Positions 28,735-37,498 of a stretch of 64,000 bases of DNA are shown in pieces. How positions within the stretch are numbered: the stretch's first letter is position 1; every line of letters begins with the position of its first letter. The translations under genes and the position numbers were made by a program. The notes beneath the pieces are model-generated. The model had not been told where the DNA came from, did no database searches, and saw only the letters and a program-made list of their open reading frames with translations. The stretch is from NCBI RefSeq assembly GCF_001466725.1, contig NZ_CP013650.1, positions 4,154,001 to 4,218,000 on the forward strand. The letters run 5' to 3'. Source of the stretch: Lacimicrobium alkaliphilum. Lineage in GTDB: Bacteria > Pseudomonadota > Gammaproteobacteria > Enterobacterales > Alteromonadaceae.

Positions 28735-28760
28735 ATACTTGAGTGTTTTACTCAAGTAAT
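28735..28760 (+). promoter_or_regulatory. IscR type-1-like palindrome upstream of nfuA
   Basis: The perfect inverted repeat ACTTGAGT-gtttt-ACTCAAGT (28737-28757) sits 45 nt before the nfuA start. Read as ATACTTGAGT...ACTCAAGTAAT it matches the IscR type-1 consensus (ATAnyyGACTrwwwyAGTCrrnTAT), apart from a compensated C/G swap in each arm and one base at the end. Binding of an Rrf2-type iron-sulfur regulator is inference. Confidence 0.55.
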
Positions 28761-28805
28761 CTTTGATATCATAAGGCCATGACATCTCATTCTGGAGGTA
28801 GCGTT

Positions 28806-29381
28806 ATGATTCAGATCTCTGAACCGGCACAGGCCCATTTTCGAAAATTATTAAGTAAGCAGGATCCCGGCACCAATATCCGCGTGTTTGTGGTCAATCC
28901 CGGTACCCCCAGCGCCGAGTGCGGTGTGTCTTACTGTCCGGCAGATGCGGCGGAAGAAACCGACACCCGCCTGCCCTTTGATGGCTTTGATGCGGTGGTT
29001 GATCAGGACAGTGCCCCTTTTCTGGAAGAAGCAGAAATAGACTTTGTGACCGATCAGATGGGTTCACAACTTACCCTGAAGGCGCCAAATGCCAAAGTGC
29101 GTAAAGTGGACGATGATGCACCGCTGATGGAGCGGCTCAACTATATGATCGATGCGGAAATCAATCCGCAACTCGCCAGTCATGGCGGCAAGATTATGCT
29201 GATGGAAATCACCCCTGCCGGTAAGGCTGTATTGCAATTCGGCGGCGGCTGTAATGGCTGCTCCATGGTGGATGTCACGCTCAAAGAAGGCGTAGAAAAA
29301 CAGATGCTGGCGCAGTTTCCTGAGCTTACCGGCGTGATTGATGCCACAGAGCATCAGGCTGGCGAACATTCCTATTATTGA
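28806..29381 (+). CDS. nfuA: Fe/S biogenesis protein NfuA
   Basis: Carrier that delivers 4Fe-4S clusters to target enzymes. The 191 residues equal E. coli NfuA: a degenerate A-type N-terminal domain ([16 protein letters not shown]) and a C-terminal NifU-like domain with [14 protein letters not shown], whose Cys149 and Cys152 bind the cluster. The ATG at 28806 follows GGAGGT at 28794-28799. Confidence 0.97.
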   Translation: MIQISEPAQAHFRKLLSKQDPGTNIRVFVVNPGTPSAECGVSYCPADAAEETDTRLPFDGFDAVVDQDSAPFLEEAEIDFVTDQMGSQLTLKAPNAKVRKVDDDAPLMERLNYMIDAEINPQLASHGGKIMLMEITPAGKAVLQFGGGCNGCSMVDVTLKEGVEKQMLAQFPELTGVIDATEHQAGEHSYY

Positions 29382-29384
29382 TCT

Positions 29385-29437
29385 CTGAGAAAACTCGCCA
29401 TCGCGGCAGGTTATATTAACCCCTGCCGCTTTCTCAG
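29385..29437. terminator. Two-tier stem-loop between convergent nfuA and MATE genes
   Basis: An outer stem, CTGAGAAA (29385-29392) with TTTCTCAG (29430-29437), encloses an inner stem, GCGGCAGG (29403-29410) with CCTGCCGC (29422-29429). It covers the end of the MATE gene and could end transcription from either side. No long U tract is present. Confidence 0.45.
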
Positions 29438-30754
29438 GCCGACATACACCCAACCCAGACTGACCCCTCTGGCCAGTAAAAAGCCCAGAAAAGCCAGCCA
29501 CAAGGCATGGTTACCCAGGCCAGAGGTCAGCCACCACAATGGAAAAAACACCGCCAGAGTACAGAGCAGCATGCTGTTACGCATCGCTTTGCCGCGGGTG
29601 AGACCAATAAACACCCCGTCCATCAGGAAACACCAGTGGGCCAGCATCGGCATCACCCAGATATAGGGTAAAAAGTCTTTTGACAGTTGCCGCAACGGTG
29701 CCAGATCGGTCAATAGCGCAATAATAGCGGTATCGAACACCACAAATATCAGGCTATACGCCACTGCCAGTGAAGCTGACCAGAATAGTCCGGTCAATAC
29801 ACGATGATGCAACTGCCCGCTGTCTCTGGCCCCCTTGCTCTCGCCCACCAGTGCTTCAACCCCGTAGGCAATGCCATCCAGCCCCAGAGCGGTGATCACA
29901 AAGAACTGCATCAACAGGGCATTGACCGCTACCACTTCTTCACCCAGCCTGGCGCCCTGAAAGGTCAGAAAGGCGATGGTCAGTTGCAACGCCAGATTAC
30001 GCAGTAGAATATCCCGGTTCAGATCCAACACCTGCCGATAGACACTAAGCCTGAACCAGCTCAGGTTCACTCCCCGCCAACCTGTTTTGCGCAGCACCAT
30101 ATAAACAGAAGCAATAAAAATGCTGTACTCGGCTACCACTGTGGCAGCCGCCACCCCCTCCACTCCCCAGCCAAGGCCAATGGCAAGTGCCAGGCTCAGC
30201 AAAGCATTGAGCACATTACCCAGTATCTGAATCAGCATTACCACCCGGGTATGTTGCTGGCCAACCAACCAGCCCACCAGCATCAGATTGGCAAGAGCAG
30301 CCGGAGCACCCCATACGCGAATACCGATATAATCCCGGATGACGTTCGCCACCTGCTCACTGGCATCGGCAAAAGCGCTGGCGATTTGCACCAACAGGCT
30401 CTGGGCGAGGATCATCAGTATCCCGATAATCAGTGCCGGAGCCAACAGCTGATAGAATACCCTCGCGCCGGCCGCTGCATCGCCACTGCCCCTTGCCTGG
30501 GCACTCAGACCTGTGGCCGACATGCGCAGGAATCCGCAAACCCAGTAAATCTGAGTGATAACCATAGTAGCCACGGCGGTTCCGGCGAGAAAATAGCTGT
30601 GGTTCAGATGGCCGATGATGGCGGTATCCACCATGCCCAGCAACGGATTGGTAATATTGCTGAGGATCATGGGCAGAGCGATAGTCAGCAAGCGACGGTG
30701 TTCGCTTTTGTCAGTGCTAACAAAGGTAAAGGGGTTGCGCCGGTTTGCAGACAA
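29411..30754 (-). CDS. MATE family efflux transporter (DinF-like)
   Basis: Inner-membrane, cation-coupled drug/metabolite exporter of the DinF branch. The 447 residues contain about twelve membrane segments. The N-terminal IALPMILSNITNPLLGMVDTAIIGHL and the later GLGWGVEGVAAATVVAEY are MATE signatures. The start used is TTG at 30754 with AAGAG on the coding strand six bases before it; no ATG lies near. The substrate is unknown. Confidence 0.9.
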   Translation of the reverse strand: MSANRRNPFTFVSTDKSEHRRLLTIALPMILSNITNPLLGMVDTAIIGHLNHSYFLAGTAVATMVITQIYWVCGFLRMSATGLSAQARGSGDAAAGARVFYQLLAPALIIGILMILAQSLLVQIASAFADASEQVANVIRDYIGIRVWGAPAALANLMLVGWLVGQQHTRVVMLIQILGNVLNALLSLALAIGLGWGVEGVAAATVVAEYSIFIASVYMVLRKTGWRGVNLSWFRLSVYRQVLDLNRDILLRNLALQLTIAFLTFQGARLGEEVVAVNALLMQFFVITALGLDGIAYGVEALVGESKGARDSGQLHHRVLTGLFWSASLAVAYSLIFVVFDTAIIALLTDLAPLRQLSKDFLPYIWVMPMLAHWCFLMDGVFIGLTRGKAMRNSMLLCTLAVFFPLWWLTSGLGNHALWLAFLGFLLARGVSLGWVYVGLRKRQGLI

Positions 30755-30794
30755 AGTAAGCTCTTATATACAACTCAGTAACGGGGATGATCTA

Positions 30795-31859
30795 ATGTCG
30801 GCGAGTAAAATTCCAGTCCTTATTCTGGCCCTTCTGCCTTTGCTATTAACCTTGCAGGTTTTGGCAACCCCCCATAATAAGCATGCCAGTATATTGCAGT
30901 ATCATCATGTCAGCGACAAAACCCCGGCCATCACGTCAGTAACGCCGGAACAGTTTGCCGGGCATATGCAGTATATTGCCGAGAATCATACTGTGGTGCC
31001 CTTACCGGAACTGGTAGCCAGCCTGAAAGAAAATAAGACGTTGCCGGAAAAGGCGGTGGCCATCACCTTTGACGACGGTTACAGAAATATACTGGAAAAC
31101 GCACATCCAGTTCTTAAGCGCCATGGCTTCAATTACACCATCTTTATTAACCCTGCACTGATCGGAAAAGAAGCCCATCAGCTAACCTGGACTGAGGTGC
31201 GGCAGATGCAGAAAGACGGTGTGTGGTTTGCCAACCACACAGACGATCACGGCCACCTGCTGGATCGCAAGGGCATGGATGAGCGGCAGTGGCTGGCAGC
31301 ACTGAAGGAGGATATTCAGCAGGCCGAAGCAAAGCTGGAGCAGGAGCTGGGCTACAGTCTGAAATACCTGGCCTATCCCTTTGGTGAATATAACAGTGCC
31401 ATTCAGGCATTGCTGGAGGAGCTGGGCTACCTGGGTTTCGCCCAGCAATCCGGCGCTGTCGCCCCATACAGTGACTTTACTGCCCTGCCCCGTTATCCGT
31501 CTGCAGGTATTTACGCCAACCTCAAGACCCTTAAGGTCAAACTTAACAGCCTGGCGTTGCCGGTGTTGTCGAAACCCATTGATCCTGAACTCGAATACGA
31601 CAATCGCACACCACAGTGGAAAACCCGTATTGATTTGGAAGATATTCGCCCTTCCCAGTTAAGCTGTTTTTTCAAAGGCCAGCCGATGAAGATAGACTGG
31701 GTGGAGCAGGACAGCTTTCGTCTGGAGATCAATGAGCCACTGAGCCCCGGACGCAGCAGAGTCAATTGCACTGCACCGAGTAAACAAAACCCCAAACGCT
31801 ATTACTGGCATTCGCAGCCGTTCTTTGTGGCGACTGAAGAAGGTAAATGGCTGGATTAG
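30795..31859 (+). CDS. Secreted polysaccharide deacetylase (CE4)
   Basis: A 354-residue precursor from the ATG at 30795 (GGGG at 30783-30786); the longer frame reads through the MATE leader. A hydrophobic signal (VLILALLPLLLTLQVLA) is followed by the NodB fold: ILQYHHVS, ITFDDGYRN with the catalytic and metal Asp pair, and ANHTDDHGHLL with metal histidines, then LAYPFGEYN. It probably removes N-acetyl groups from an envelope glycan. The C-terminal 110 residues are an added domain of unknown fold. Confidence 0.9.
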   Translation: MSASKIPVLILALLPLLLTLQVLATPHNKHASILQYHHVSDKTPAITSVTPEQFAGHMQYIAENHTVVPLPELVASLKENKTLPEKAVAITFDDGYRNILENAHPVLKRHGFNYTIFINPALIGKEAHQLTWTEVRQMQKDGVWFANHTDDHGHLLDRKGMDERQWLAALKEDIQQAEAKLEQELGYSLKYLAYPFGEYNSAIQALLEELGYLGFAQQSGAVAPYSDFTALPRYPSAGIYANLKTLKVKLNSLALPVLSKPIDPELEYDNRTPQWKTRIDLEDIRPSQLSCFFKGQPMKIDWVEQDSFRLEINEPLSPGRSRVNCTAPSKQNPKRYYWHSQPFFVATEEGKWLD

Positions 31860-31860
31860 T

Positions 31861-31875
31861 ACCTTAACTTAAGGT
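31861..31875. repeat. Short palindrome between convergent genes
   Basis: ACCTTAA-c-TTAAGGT lies between the deacetylase stop and the sco stop, and includes the sco stop codon. The 7-bp arms with a one-base centre are too tight for a normal terminator loop; the role is unknown. Confidence 0.4.
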
Positions 31876-32507
31876 GCCTGATTAACAATCACCGGCATAT
31901 CCTTGAGAATATGCTGCGGATTCACTACCGCCATTTCCCCTGGCATCAGCGTCGGTGTAAAGCGACCAATCACCTGGGCTTGTGGGTTAATAATCACCAC
32001 CGAGGCACTGTGATCGACAAGATAGTCGGGGTTATCGGTGCTGTCTGCCATCGCATACATCATGCCCAGGGCCCGCACAAAAGGGAAAAGCTCGGTATGT
32101 TCCGCCGTGGCGGCGATAAACTCGGGATTAAAGAAATTAATATATTCTTTCAGCCGCTCTGGCTTATCCCGGTTGGGATCTACCGATAACAGCATCACCT
32201 GAACAGGGTACTGACTGTCAATCTGCTGCAACTGAGGATAGATGCTCTTAAGTTCTGCCAATGTGGTAGGGCAGATATCCGGGCAATAGGTATAGCCCGT
32301 AAACACCAGTGTCCAGTGGTCGCGAAAACGCTCCTCACCAAAGTTTTCACCATCTTGATCCACCAAAGTGAAATCCGGTAGCGCCCGAGGCTGGGGATAA
32401 AGGTTGGCATGCTGGGCGGAAGCAGGCGGCGCAATGTTAACTGACAGATATAAACCAGCTAATAACGCCAGCACCAGTACAACGCCGATAAGCAGTTTCT
32501 GTTTCAT
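31869..32507 (-). CDS. sco1: Sco1/SenC copper chaperone
   Basis: Membrane-anchored thioredoxin-fold protein that delivers copper to the CuA site of cytochrome oxidase subunit II. The 212 residues have an N-terminal membrane anchor (5-24), the copper motif YCPDIC with Cys75 and Cys79, and the later His in [11 protein letters not shown]. It is the last gene of the oxidase assembly cluster and overlaps ctaB by 4 nt. Confidence 0.94.
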   Translation of the reverse strand: MKQKLLIGVVLVLALLAGLYLSVNIAPPASAQHANLYPQPRALPDFTLVDQDGENFGEERFRDHWTLVFTGYTYCPDICPTTLAELKSIYPQLQQIDSQYPVQVMLLSVDPNRDKPERLKEYINFFNPEFIAATAEHTELFPFVRALGMMYAMADSTDNPDYLVDHSASVVIINPQAQVIGRFTPTLMPGEMAVVNPQHILKDMPVIVNQAP

Positions 32508-33418
32508 AGGGTTATCTTAAAATAGTGGTCCACCAGCAACACCAGGAACAGCACCATCAGGTGCAGGATGGAAAATCTGAAGGTTTGCATGGCCGTGTGT
32601 TCATCCGCATTAAACTTGAGCTTGAGGGCATAATACAAAAAGCCCACATTCAGCAAACTGGAACCGATAAAGTAAATCACCCCTGTCATCCCCACCAGAT
32701 AAGGCATCAGACAGACGATTGCCAGCAATATGGTATACAACAGTACAGAAGTTTTAGTGAAAGCCACACCATGAGTAACCGGCAGCATAGGAACCTGCGC
32801 GCGGGCATAATCTTTTTCCCTGTGGATAGCCAGGGCCCAGAAATGGGGTGGCGTCCAGATAAAAATGATCAGCACCAGCAACAAGGCATAAGGATGAACC
32901 TCACCGGTAATCGCGGTCCAGCCCAATAAGGGAGGAGCGGCGCCAGCAAGACCGCCAATCACGATATTCTGTGGCGTGGCGCGCTTTAAGTACATGGTAT
33001 AGACCATGGCATAGCCCACCAGACTTGCCAGGGTTAACAGTGCCGTTAAGCGATTGACCCAGATTTCCAGCACCAGATAACCGGCCGCCGCCAGCAGGCC
33101 GGCAAAAATCAGCGCCCGTCTGGGGCTGACTTTGCCCTTGGGCACCGGACGATTAAAGGTTCTGGCCATCTGTGCATCGATGCGCCGGTCCATCACATGA
33201 TTGATCACGGCCGCGGCTGAAGATAATGCACCGATTCCCATTAATCCGGCCACCAGAGGTTGCCAGGGTAACCAGCCCGGTGTCGACAGACACATACCCA
33301 CCAGCGCAGTGAGCAATAGCAGCAGTACCACATTGGGCTTGGTCATTTCGTAATAATCCCGCCAAGACGCACGGGACAGTGATTGATGAGGCTGAGTCGC
33401 GCTGACTGATTTAGCCAT
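32504..33418 (-). CDS. ctaB: Protoheme IX farnesyltransferase (heme O synthase)
   Basis: Integral membrane prenyltransferase converting heme B to heme O. The 304 residues contain [17 protein letters not shown], the Asp-rich motif [19 protein letters not shown] and about eight or nine membrane spans. AGGAGG precedes the ATG on the coding strand. It lies just downstream of ctaA, 8 nt away, so both heme A steps are encoded together. Confidence 0.96.
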   Translation of the reverse strand: MAKSVSATQPHQSLSRASWRDYYEMTKPNVVLLLLLTALVGMCLSTPGWLPWQPLVAGLMGIGALSSAAAVINHVMDRRIDAQMARTFNRPVPKGKVSPRRALIFAGLLAAAGYLVLEIWVNRLTALLTLASLVGYAMVYTMYLKRATPQNIVIGGLAGAAPPLLGWTAITGEVHPYALLLVLIIFIWTPPHFWALAIHREKDYARAQVPMLPVTHGVAFTKTSVLLYTILLAIVCLMPYLVGMTGVIYFIGSSLLNVGFLYYALKLKFNADEHTAMQTFRFSILHLMVLFLVLLVDHYFKITL

Positions 33419-33426
33419 TCTGCCTC

Positions 33427-34404
33427 CTAGGTTTTTCTGAACAGGCTGTAGTTAATCATAATCAGCACCAGTAACAAACTGGCGCCGACGATATTGTGCG
33501 CTACTGCCACCCATAAAGGCAAACTGAACACCACATTACTGACCCCCAGCGCCACCTGCAGGCCCAGCACCAGCACCAGAATGACAGACAGTTGTCTGAA
33601 CAAAGCCGAGGATGCCCGCGCATAGATACGAATTGCCAGCCAGCACAGATAGAGGAAGGTGATCAACGCTCCAAAGCGGTGTACCACATGCATGGTCATA
33701 CGCTCGGCATAACTGTGGGTGCCAAACTCATAGTCGTCGGCCTCACCGATTGAAAACGCCCCGGCAAAATCCAGTCGCTGCACCCAGTCAGCTTCACAGA
33801 CCGGCAACTGCGTACAGGCCAGTGCCGCATAATTGGCCGAGACCCACCCACCTAATGCTATCTGCACAATCACGATCAGCATACCCAGAACGCCATAGCG
33901 GGCCAGGGGTCGGAGGTTAGCATCCCCTCCTGGTATGCGGTAGTTGGTCAGACGAAGATAGAGCAAAAACAAACAGGATAAGACTGTAAAGCCGCCGAGT
34001 AAGTGCCCCATGACCACTATGGGCTGTAACTTCATCGTCACCGTCCACATCCCCAACAGGGCCTGGAAAATGACCAGGCACAGCAACACCAGCGGCAGCT
34101 TCTTCGGCCGGTTCGGCTGGCTATTAAACAGACTGCGCAGGGCAATAATCAGAATCAGCAGGCCCAACGCACCGGCAAAGTAGCGATGGATCATTTCATT
34201 CCAGGCCTTGTGTGCTTCAAAAGGCCTCTCGGGAAATGCCTGCACAGCCTGCTCTATATGAGCATCCTGTTTGGGTACCGACAGAAAACCATAGCATCCA
34301 GGCCAGTCGGGACAGCCCAGGCCAGCATCAGTTAAACGGGTAAAGGCTCCCAGGGCCACCACCACAACGGCAAGGATAAGTGCAGTCAGCACCATTTTTT
34401 TCAT
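33427..34404 (-). CDS. ctaA: Heme A synthase (COX15/CtaA)
   Basis: Membrane enzyme oxidising the heme O methyl group to make heme A. The 325 residues have eight membrane segments, with conserved [15 protein letters not shown] and [16 protein letters not shown] carrying the heme-binding His residues, plus [10 protein letters not shown] near the N-terminus. The ribosome site GAGGGA lies inside a sequence resembling an end of the MITE-like element (34417-34455). Confidence 0.95.
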   Translation of the reverse strand: MKKMVLTALILAVVVVALGAFTRLTDAGLGCPDWPGCYGFLSVPKQDAHIEQAVQAFPERPFEAHKAWNEMIHRYFAGALGLLILIIALRSLFNSQPNRPKKLPLVLLCLVIFQALLGMWTVTMKLQPIVVMGHLLGGFTVLSCLFLLYLRLTNYRIPGGDANLRPLARYGVLGMLIVIVQIALGGWVSANYAALACTQLPVCEADWVQRLDFAGAFSIGEADDYEFGTHSYAERMTMHVVHRFGALITFLYLCWLAIRIYARASSALFRQLSVILVLVLGLQVALGVSNVVFSLPLWVAVAHNIVGASLLLVLIMINYSLFRKT

Positions 34405-34416
34405 TATTATTCCCTC

Positions 34417-34455
34417 AGAGCGCCATTTCGTTCAGATAAACCATACCAGCGAGAG
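34417..34455. repeat. Diverged relic of the MITE-like element end
   Basis: agagcgccat (34417-34426) and ccagcgagag (34446-34455) are both identical to bases 24270-24279 and 24299-24308 of the element downstream of bioH and at the same 29-nt spacing. The 19 bases between match at 13 positions by eye (33 of 39 overall). The other end is absent. The relic fills most of the gap between ctaA and the upstream gene. Confidence 0.6.
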
Positions 34456-34467
34456 CCCAGAATAGCT

Positions 34468-35019
34468 CTAACCAATACGAGACAGCTTCAGCAGTTTGCG
34501 CAAGTCAGCCAATATGTTACGACTGTCCAGTACAGCCTGTTGTTTTTGTTCTGCTACCGGATAATGCAGGATCACATTATTCAGGGTATCCACCAGAAAA
34601 ATACCATCAGTGGCGCGCGCTTTAAATACTGCACTGATCTGTTCTGCTTTAACATTGACCAGACGGATGGCTGAATCATCTGACAGCTTATCCTGCCGGG
34701 CCTTGTCACTGAGCTCTGTAACCAGTACCACAGGCTCTGCTCTGTGCTGTTCACGTCCAAGCGCCATCCAGACCTGATTGATGCTGTACAATGCGTTATC
34801 GCAAACCGTATCGCACTGCTCGGGTAACCGGTACAAAATTCGCCATTTGTTATGACTGTCCAGCGCAGAAAGGTCGGGGGCTGGCTCCAGCAGCTCACCT
34901 TTGTTGGTCGCGGCCTTATTAAACCAGTCAAACTCCAGCGCCAGCTTCGCCAGGATCACCGGCAGCAAAAACGCCAGCAACACCAGCAGCATCATCTTTC
35001 GATTAGAGGTCAGTTTCAT
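34468..35019 (-). CDS. Membrane-anchored Sco/thioredoxin-like protein of the oxidase cluster
   Basis: A 183-residue protein with one N-terminal membrane segment (MMLLVLLAFLLPVILAKL). The periplasmic part contains LPEQCDTVC (Cys69, Cys73), the same CxxxC spacing as Sco copper sites, and a later DGIFLVDTLNNVILHYP that looks like the thioredoxin-fold strand following the copper-ligand His in Sco. The His itself is not at the equivalent place. It sits between surf1 and ctaA, overlapping surf1 by 17 nt, so a role in oxidase assembly is likely but inferred. Confidence 0.75.
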   Translation of the reverse strand: MKLTSNRKMMLLVLLAFLLPVILAKLALEFDWFNKAATNKGELLEPAPDLSALDSHNKWRILYRLPEQCDTVCDNALYSINQVWMALGREQHRAEPVVLVTELSDKARQDKLSDDSAIRLVNVKAEQISAVFKARATDGIFLVDTLNNVILHYPVAEQKQQAVLDSRNILADLRKLLKLSRIG

Positions 35020-35734
35020 TCACCTTACCTTTGTTCTTTTTGTAAAGGGCCACAATAAAAACCATCAGACAGGCCAGTGCCAGACCAAACCATTGCACTG
35101 CATAGCCGTAATGCTTTTGTGCCGGCATCACCACCGGCTTCCAGTTACTCTTGTAGCCAAACGCTGTCGTGTCAGTAATTTGCAATATAAATGGCATCAG
35201 CGGCATAGCAACAACCTCTTCGAGCCAATCCAGACTGGGCTGCTGAATACGCAGGGGCCAATGCGCGCTCTGCTGTTCCGACTCACTGACCATTGGATTT
35301 GCCTGAGGCTTGACCACAACGCCCTGCAGGTTGATTTGTCCTTGTGGCAGTTCGACATCAGGGAGCTCGTCCCGGTACTTAGGTGCTGGCGTCCAGCCCA
35401 GATTAACCAGCAGATTGCCATAAGCGGTGCTGAATATACCCAACACCTCATAGCCTACCTGCCCCTCATAAATACGGTTATCCCACAACAACACTTTTTG
35501 TGGTTCGAAACGGCCTGTTACCCGCAGCGGAAGATCGCGTATATCCTCGTTTTGCCCGCTGATCTCATCCAGAGAAACGATCCCCTGCTGTTGGCGAGCC
35601 TCTATCTGTTTTACCCGCAACTGCTTCTGCTCCGCCCTGTCTAACTGCCAGAATCCCAGCCAGGTCATGACACTGACAGCAATCAGTGTCAATATGGTGG
35701 CTAGCAGGGGTAATTTACTGATTCGGTTTAGCAC
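35003..35734 (-). CDS. SURF1 family cytochrome oxidase assembly protein
   Basis: Helps insert heme A into oxidase subunit I. The 243 residues have two terminal membrane spans (LATILTLIAVSVMTWLGFWQL and, at the C-terminus, WFGLALACLMVFIVALY) around a periplasmic domain with VLGIFSTAYGNLLVNLGW, a SURF1 signature. The start is GTG at 35734, only 15 nt from the divergent DUF2909 start. Confidence 0.92.
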   Translation of the reverse strand: MLNRISKLPLLATILTLIAVSVMTWLGFWQLDRAEQKQLRVKQIEARQQQGIVSLDEISGQNEDIRDLPLRVTGRFEPQKVLLWDNRIYEGQVGYEVLGIFSTAYGNLLVNLGWTPAPKYRDELPDVELPQGQINLQGVVVKPQANPMVSESEQQSAHWPLRIQQPSLDWLEEVVAMPLMPFILQITDTTAFGYKSNWKPVVMPAQKHYGYAVQWFGLALACLMVFIVALYKKNKGKVNETDL

Positions 35735-35749
35735 AACAGGAGAAGAGAC

Positions 35750-35962
35750 TTGTTAGTAAAAATCATTGTCGTCTGTTTACTGATCTTTATGGTTTTCAAT
35801 CTGTTCCGGGCGATGAAAATCATGCTTAATGGCAACCCTGATCAACAACAGTCTATGACCAAATTTATTGGCCGTCGCGTAATGACTTCGGCGCTGATTA
35901 TGCTTCTGATCCTGCTTGCGCTGGCAATGGGCTGGATCACACCCAATCCCCGCCCTTATTGA
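35750..35962 (+). CDS. DUF2909 twin-span membrane protein
   Basis: A 70-residue protein with two hydrophobic segments (VKIIVVCLLIFMVFNLFRAM and SALIMLLILLALAMGWI) and MTKFIGRRVMTSAL between them, fitting DUF2909 proteins linked to cytochrome oxidase loci. The start is TTG at 35750 with AGGAG at 35738-35742. It is the only plus-strand gene in the oxidase block. Function is unknown; assembly or stability of the oxidase is a guess. Confidence 0.85.
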   Translation: MLVKIIVVCLLIFMVFNLFRAMKIMLNGNPDQQQSMTKFIGRRVMTSALIMLLILLALAMGWITPNPRPY

Positions 35963-36013
35963 ATCAGGACCCGGCAGCTGTCGCAAAGGCGATAACCGCC
36001 AAACCGCGGAAGC

Positions 36014-36035
36014 CAGGCTCCCGCAAAGGAGCCTG
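36014..36035. terminator. Hairpin between DUF2909 gene and ctaE
   Basis: CAGGCTCC (36014-36021) pairs with GGAGCCTG (36028-36035) over a 6-nt loop, between two convergent stop codons. There is no U tract on either strand, so termination is only likely from position. Confidence 0.4.
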
Positions 36036-36042
36036 AATCAGT

Positions 36043-36924
36043 TTAAACAATATACACAAACACAAACAGGATCACCCATACCACATCAACAAAGTGCCAG
36101 TACCAGCTGGTTGCCTGGAAGGCAAACTGATTTTCCTTGCTAAAATGGCCTTTGAGCACGCGCAGGAACATAATGATCAGCATTAATGTACCCAGGGTAA
36201 CGTGTAAGCCGTGGAAACCTGTCAACAGGAAGAACGTATTGCCATACACTCCGGATGTCAGGGTCAGCCCCAAATCGCGATAGGCGTGCACATACTCCTC
36301 TACCTGCAGGAACAGGAAAATAAGGCCGAGTACGATAGTGATACCTAGGAACAGCTTCAGACGCGCTCTTTTACCCTCTTCAAGAGCCACATGAGCAAAG
36401 TGAGCGGTAACAGACGAGATCAGCAGAATAGCGGTGTTAACCAGTGGTAAGCCCATCCATCCCATGGCCTGAGTCGTTGTGCCACCGGGGGTCTGAACAA
36501 GAGGCCACATAGCCTCAAACCCTGGCCAGAGCACTTCATTGGTCATGGCATTGTTAGACTCACCGGCCAGCCAGGGCACTGCAATCATACGGGTGTAGAA
36601 CAGTGCCCCAAAGAAAGCAGCAAAGAACATGATCTCAGAGAAAATAAACCAGCTCATGCCCTGACGATACGAACGCCCCAACTGAGCGCTGTATTTACCG
36701 GCCATGGACTCTTCAATCTGATCTCTGAACCAGCCTATCAGCATTACCAGCAAAACCAGCAGACCAGCTGTGAGTATCCAGCCGCCATAGCCTTCTTTGC
36801 CTCTGGTGGACTCCACCACAAAGTTGCCGGCGCCAACGGCTATTAAAAACAGCGCCACCGCGCCCACTATGGGCCAGGCACTCTGAGCCGGCACATAATA
36901 TTTTTCGTATTGTTGCTCTGACAT
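36043..36924 (-). CDS. ctaE: Cytochrome c oxidase subunit III
   Basis: Seven-span core subunit of the terminal oxidase. The 293 residues include WFIFSEIMFFAAFFGALFYTR with the conserved Glu-containing helix, GFHGLHVTLGTLMLI, and a C-terminal FQATSWYWHFVDVVWVILF. GGAGA precedes the ATG. It follows ctaG by 12 nt on the same strand. Confidence 0.96.
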   Translation of the reverse strand: MSEQQYEKYYVPAQSAWPIVGAVALFLIAVGAGNFVVESTRGKEGYGGWILTAGLLVLLVMLIGWFRDQIEESMAGKYSAQLGRSYRQGMSWFIFSEIMFFAAFFGALFYTRMIAVPWLAGESNNAMTNEVLWPGFEAMWPLVQTPGGTTTQAMGWMGLPLVNTAILLISSVTAHFAHVALEEGKRARLKLFLGITIVLGLIFLFLQVEEYVHAYRDLGLTLTSGVYGNTFFLLTGFHGLHVTLGTLMLIIMFLRVLKGHFSKENQFAFQATSWYWHFVDVVWVILFVFVYIV

Positions 36925-36936
36925 GTCGCTCTCCGT

Positions 36937-37494
36937 TTAGCCGCGGTTCATTGCCACAGTAGATGTCCCTGTCACGTCATACAAAGTATAGGACAGAGTA
37001 AAAACCTTAATATCCTCAGGTAACTGAGGGTCCACATAAAACTGCATGGGCATCAGGGCTTCTTCCCCGGCCCGCAGTGGCTGTTGTTCAAAACAGAAAC
37101 ATTCCGTCTTATTCAGATATAACGCTGCAGTACCAGGCGACACCGAGGGGATCGCCTGGCCAACGATGTCTTTGCCGGTGGGATTTTTGACATAAAACTC
37201 CACCGTTTTCAGTTCACCGGGATGCACCTTGATACGCTTGGTGCGGGCTTCAAAATCCCACGCCATGCCGGACTGATTACGGGTGATAAATTCCACCGTA
37301 ATTTCACGGCTGGTATCGACATCCGTATTCACATCATAAGTGGCAGCGTAAGGGTTGGTCTTGCCGTTGATGCCGGTAATATCGCAAAAAACATCGTACA
37401 GCGGCACCAGTGCAAAACCGAAACCGAACATGCCGATGACGATGGCCACCAGCTTGACCACCATCCGGTTATTGTTTTGCGACTGCTGTGCCAT
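36937..37494 (-). CDS. ctaG: Cytochrome c oxidase assembly protein CtaG/Cox11
   Basis: Copper chaperone for the CuB site of subunit I. The 185 residues have an N-terminal membrane anchor (about 13-32), a periplasmic immunoglobulin-like domain and the copper motif ECFCFEQQ with its two cysteines, followed by MPMQFYVDPQLP. It starts 5 nt after ctaD. Confidence 0.95.
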   Translation of the reverse strand: MAQQSQNNNRMVVKLVAIVIGMFGFGFALVPLYDVFCDITGINGKTNPYAATYDVNTDVDTSREITVEFITRNQSGMAWDFEARTKRIKVHPGELKTVEFYVKNPTGKDIVGQAIPSVSPGTAALYLNKTECFCFEQQPLRAGEEALMPMQFYVDPQLPEDIKVFTLSYTLYDVTGTSTVAMNRG

Positions 37495-37498
37495 GATC

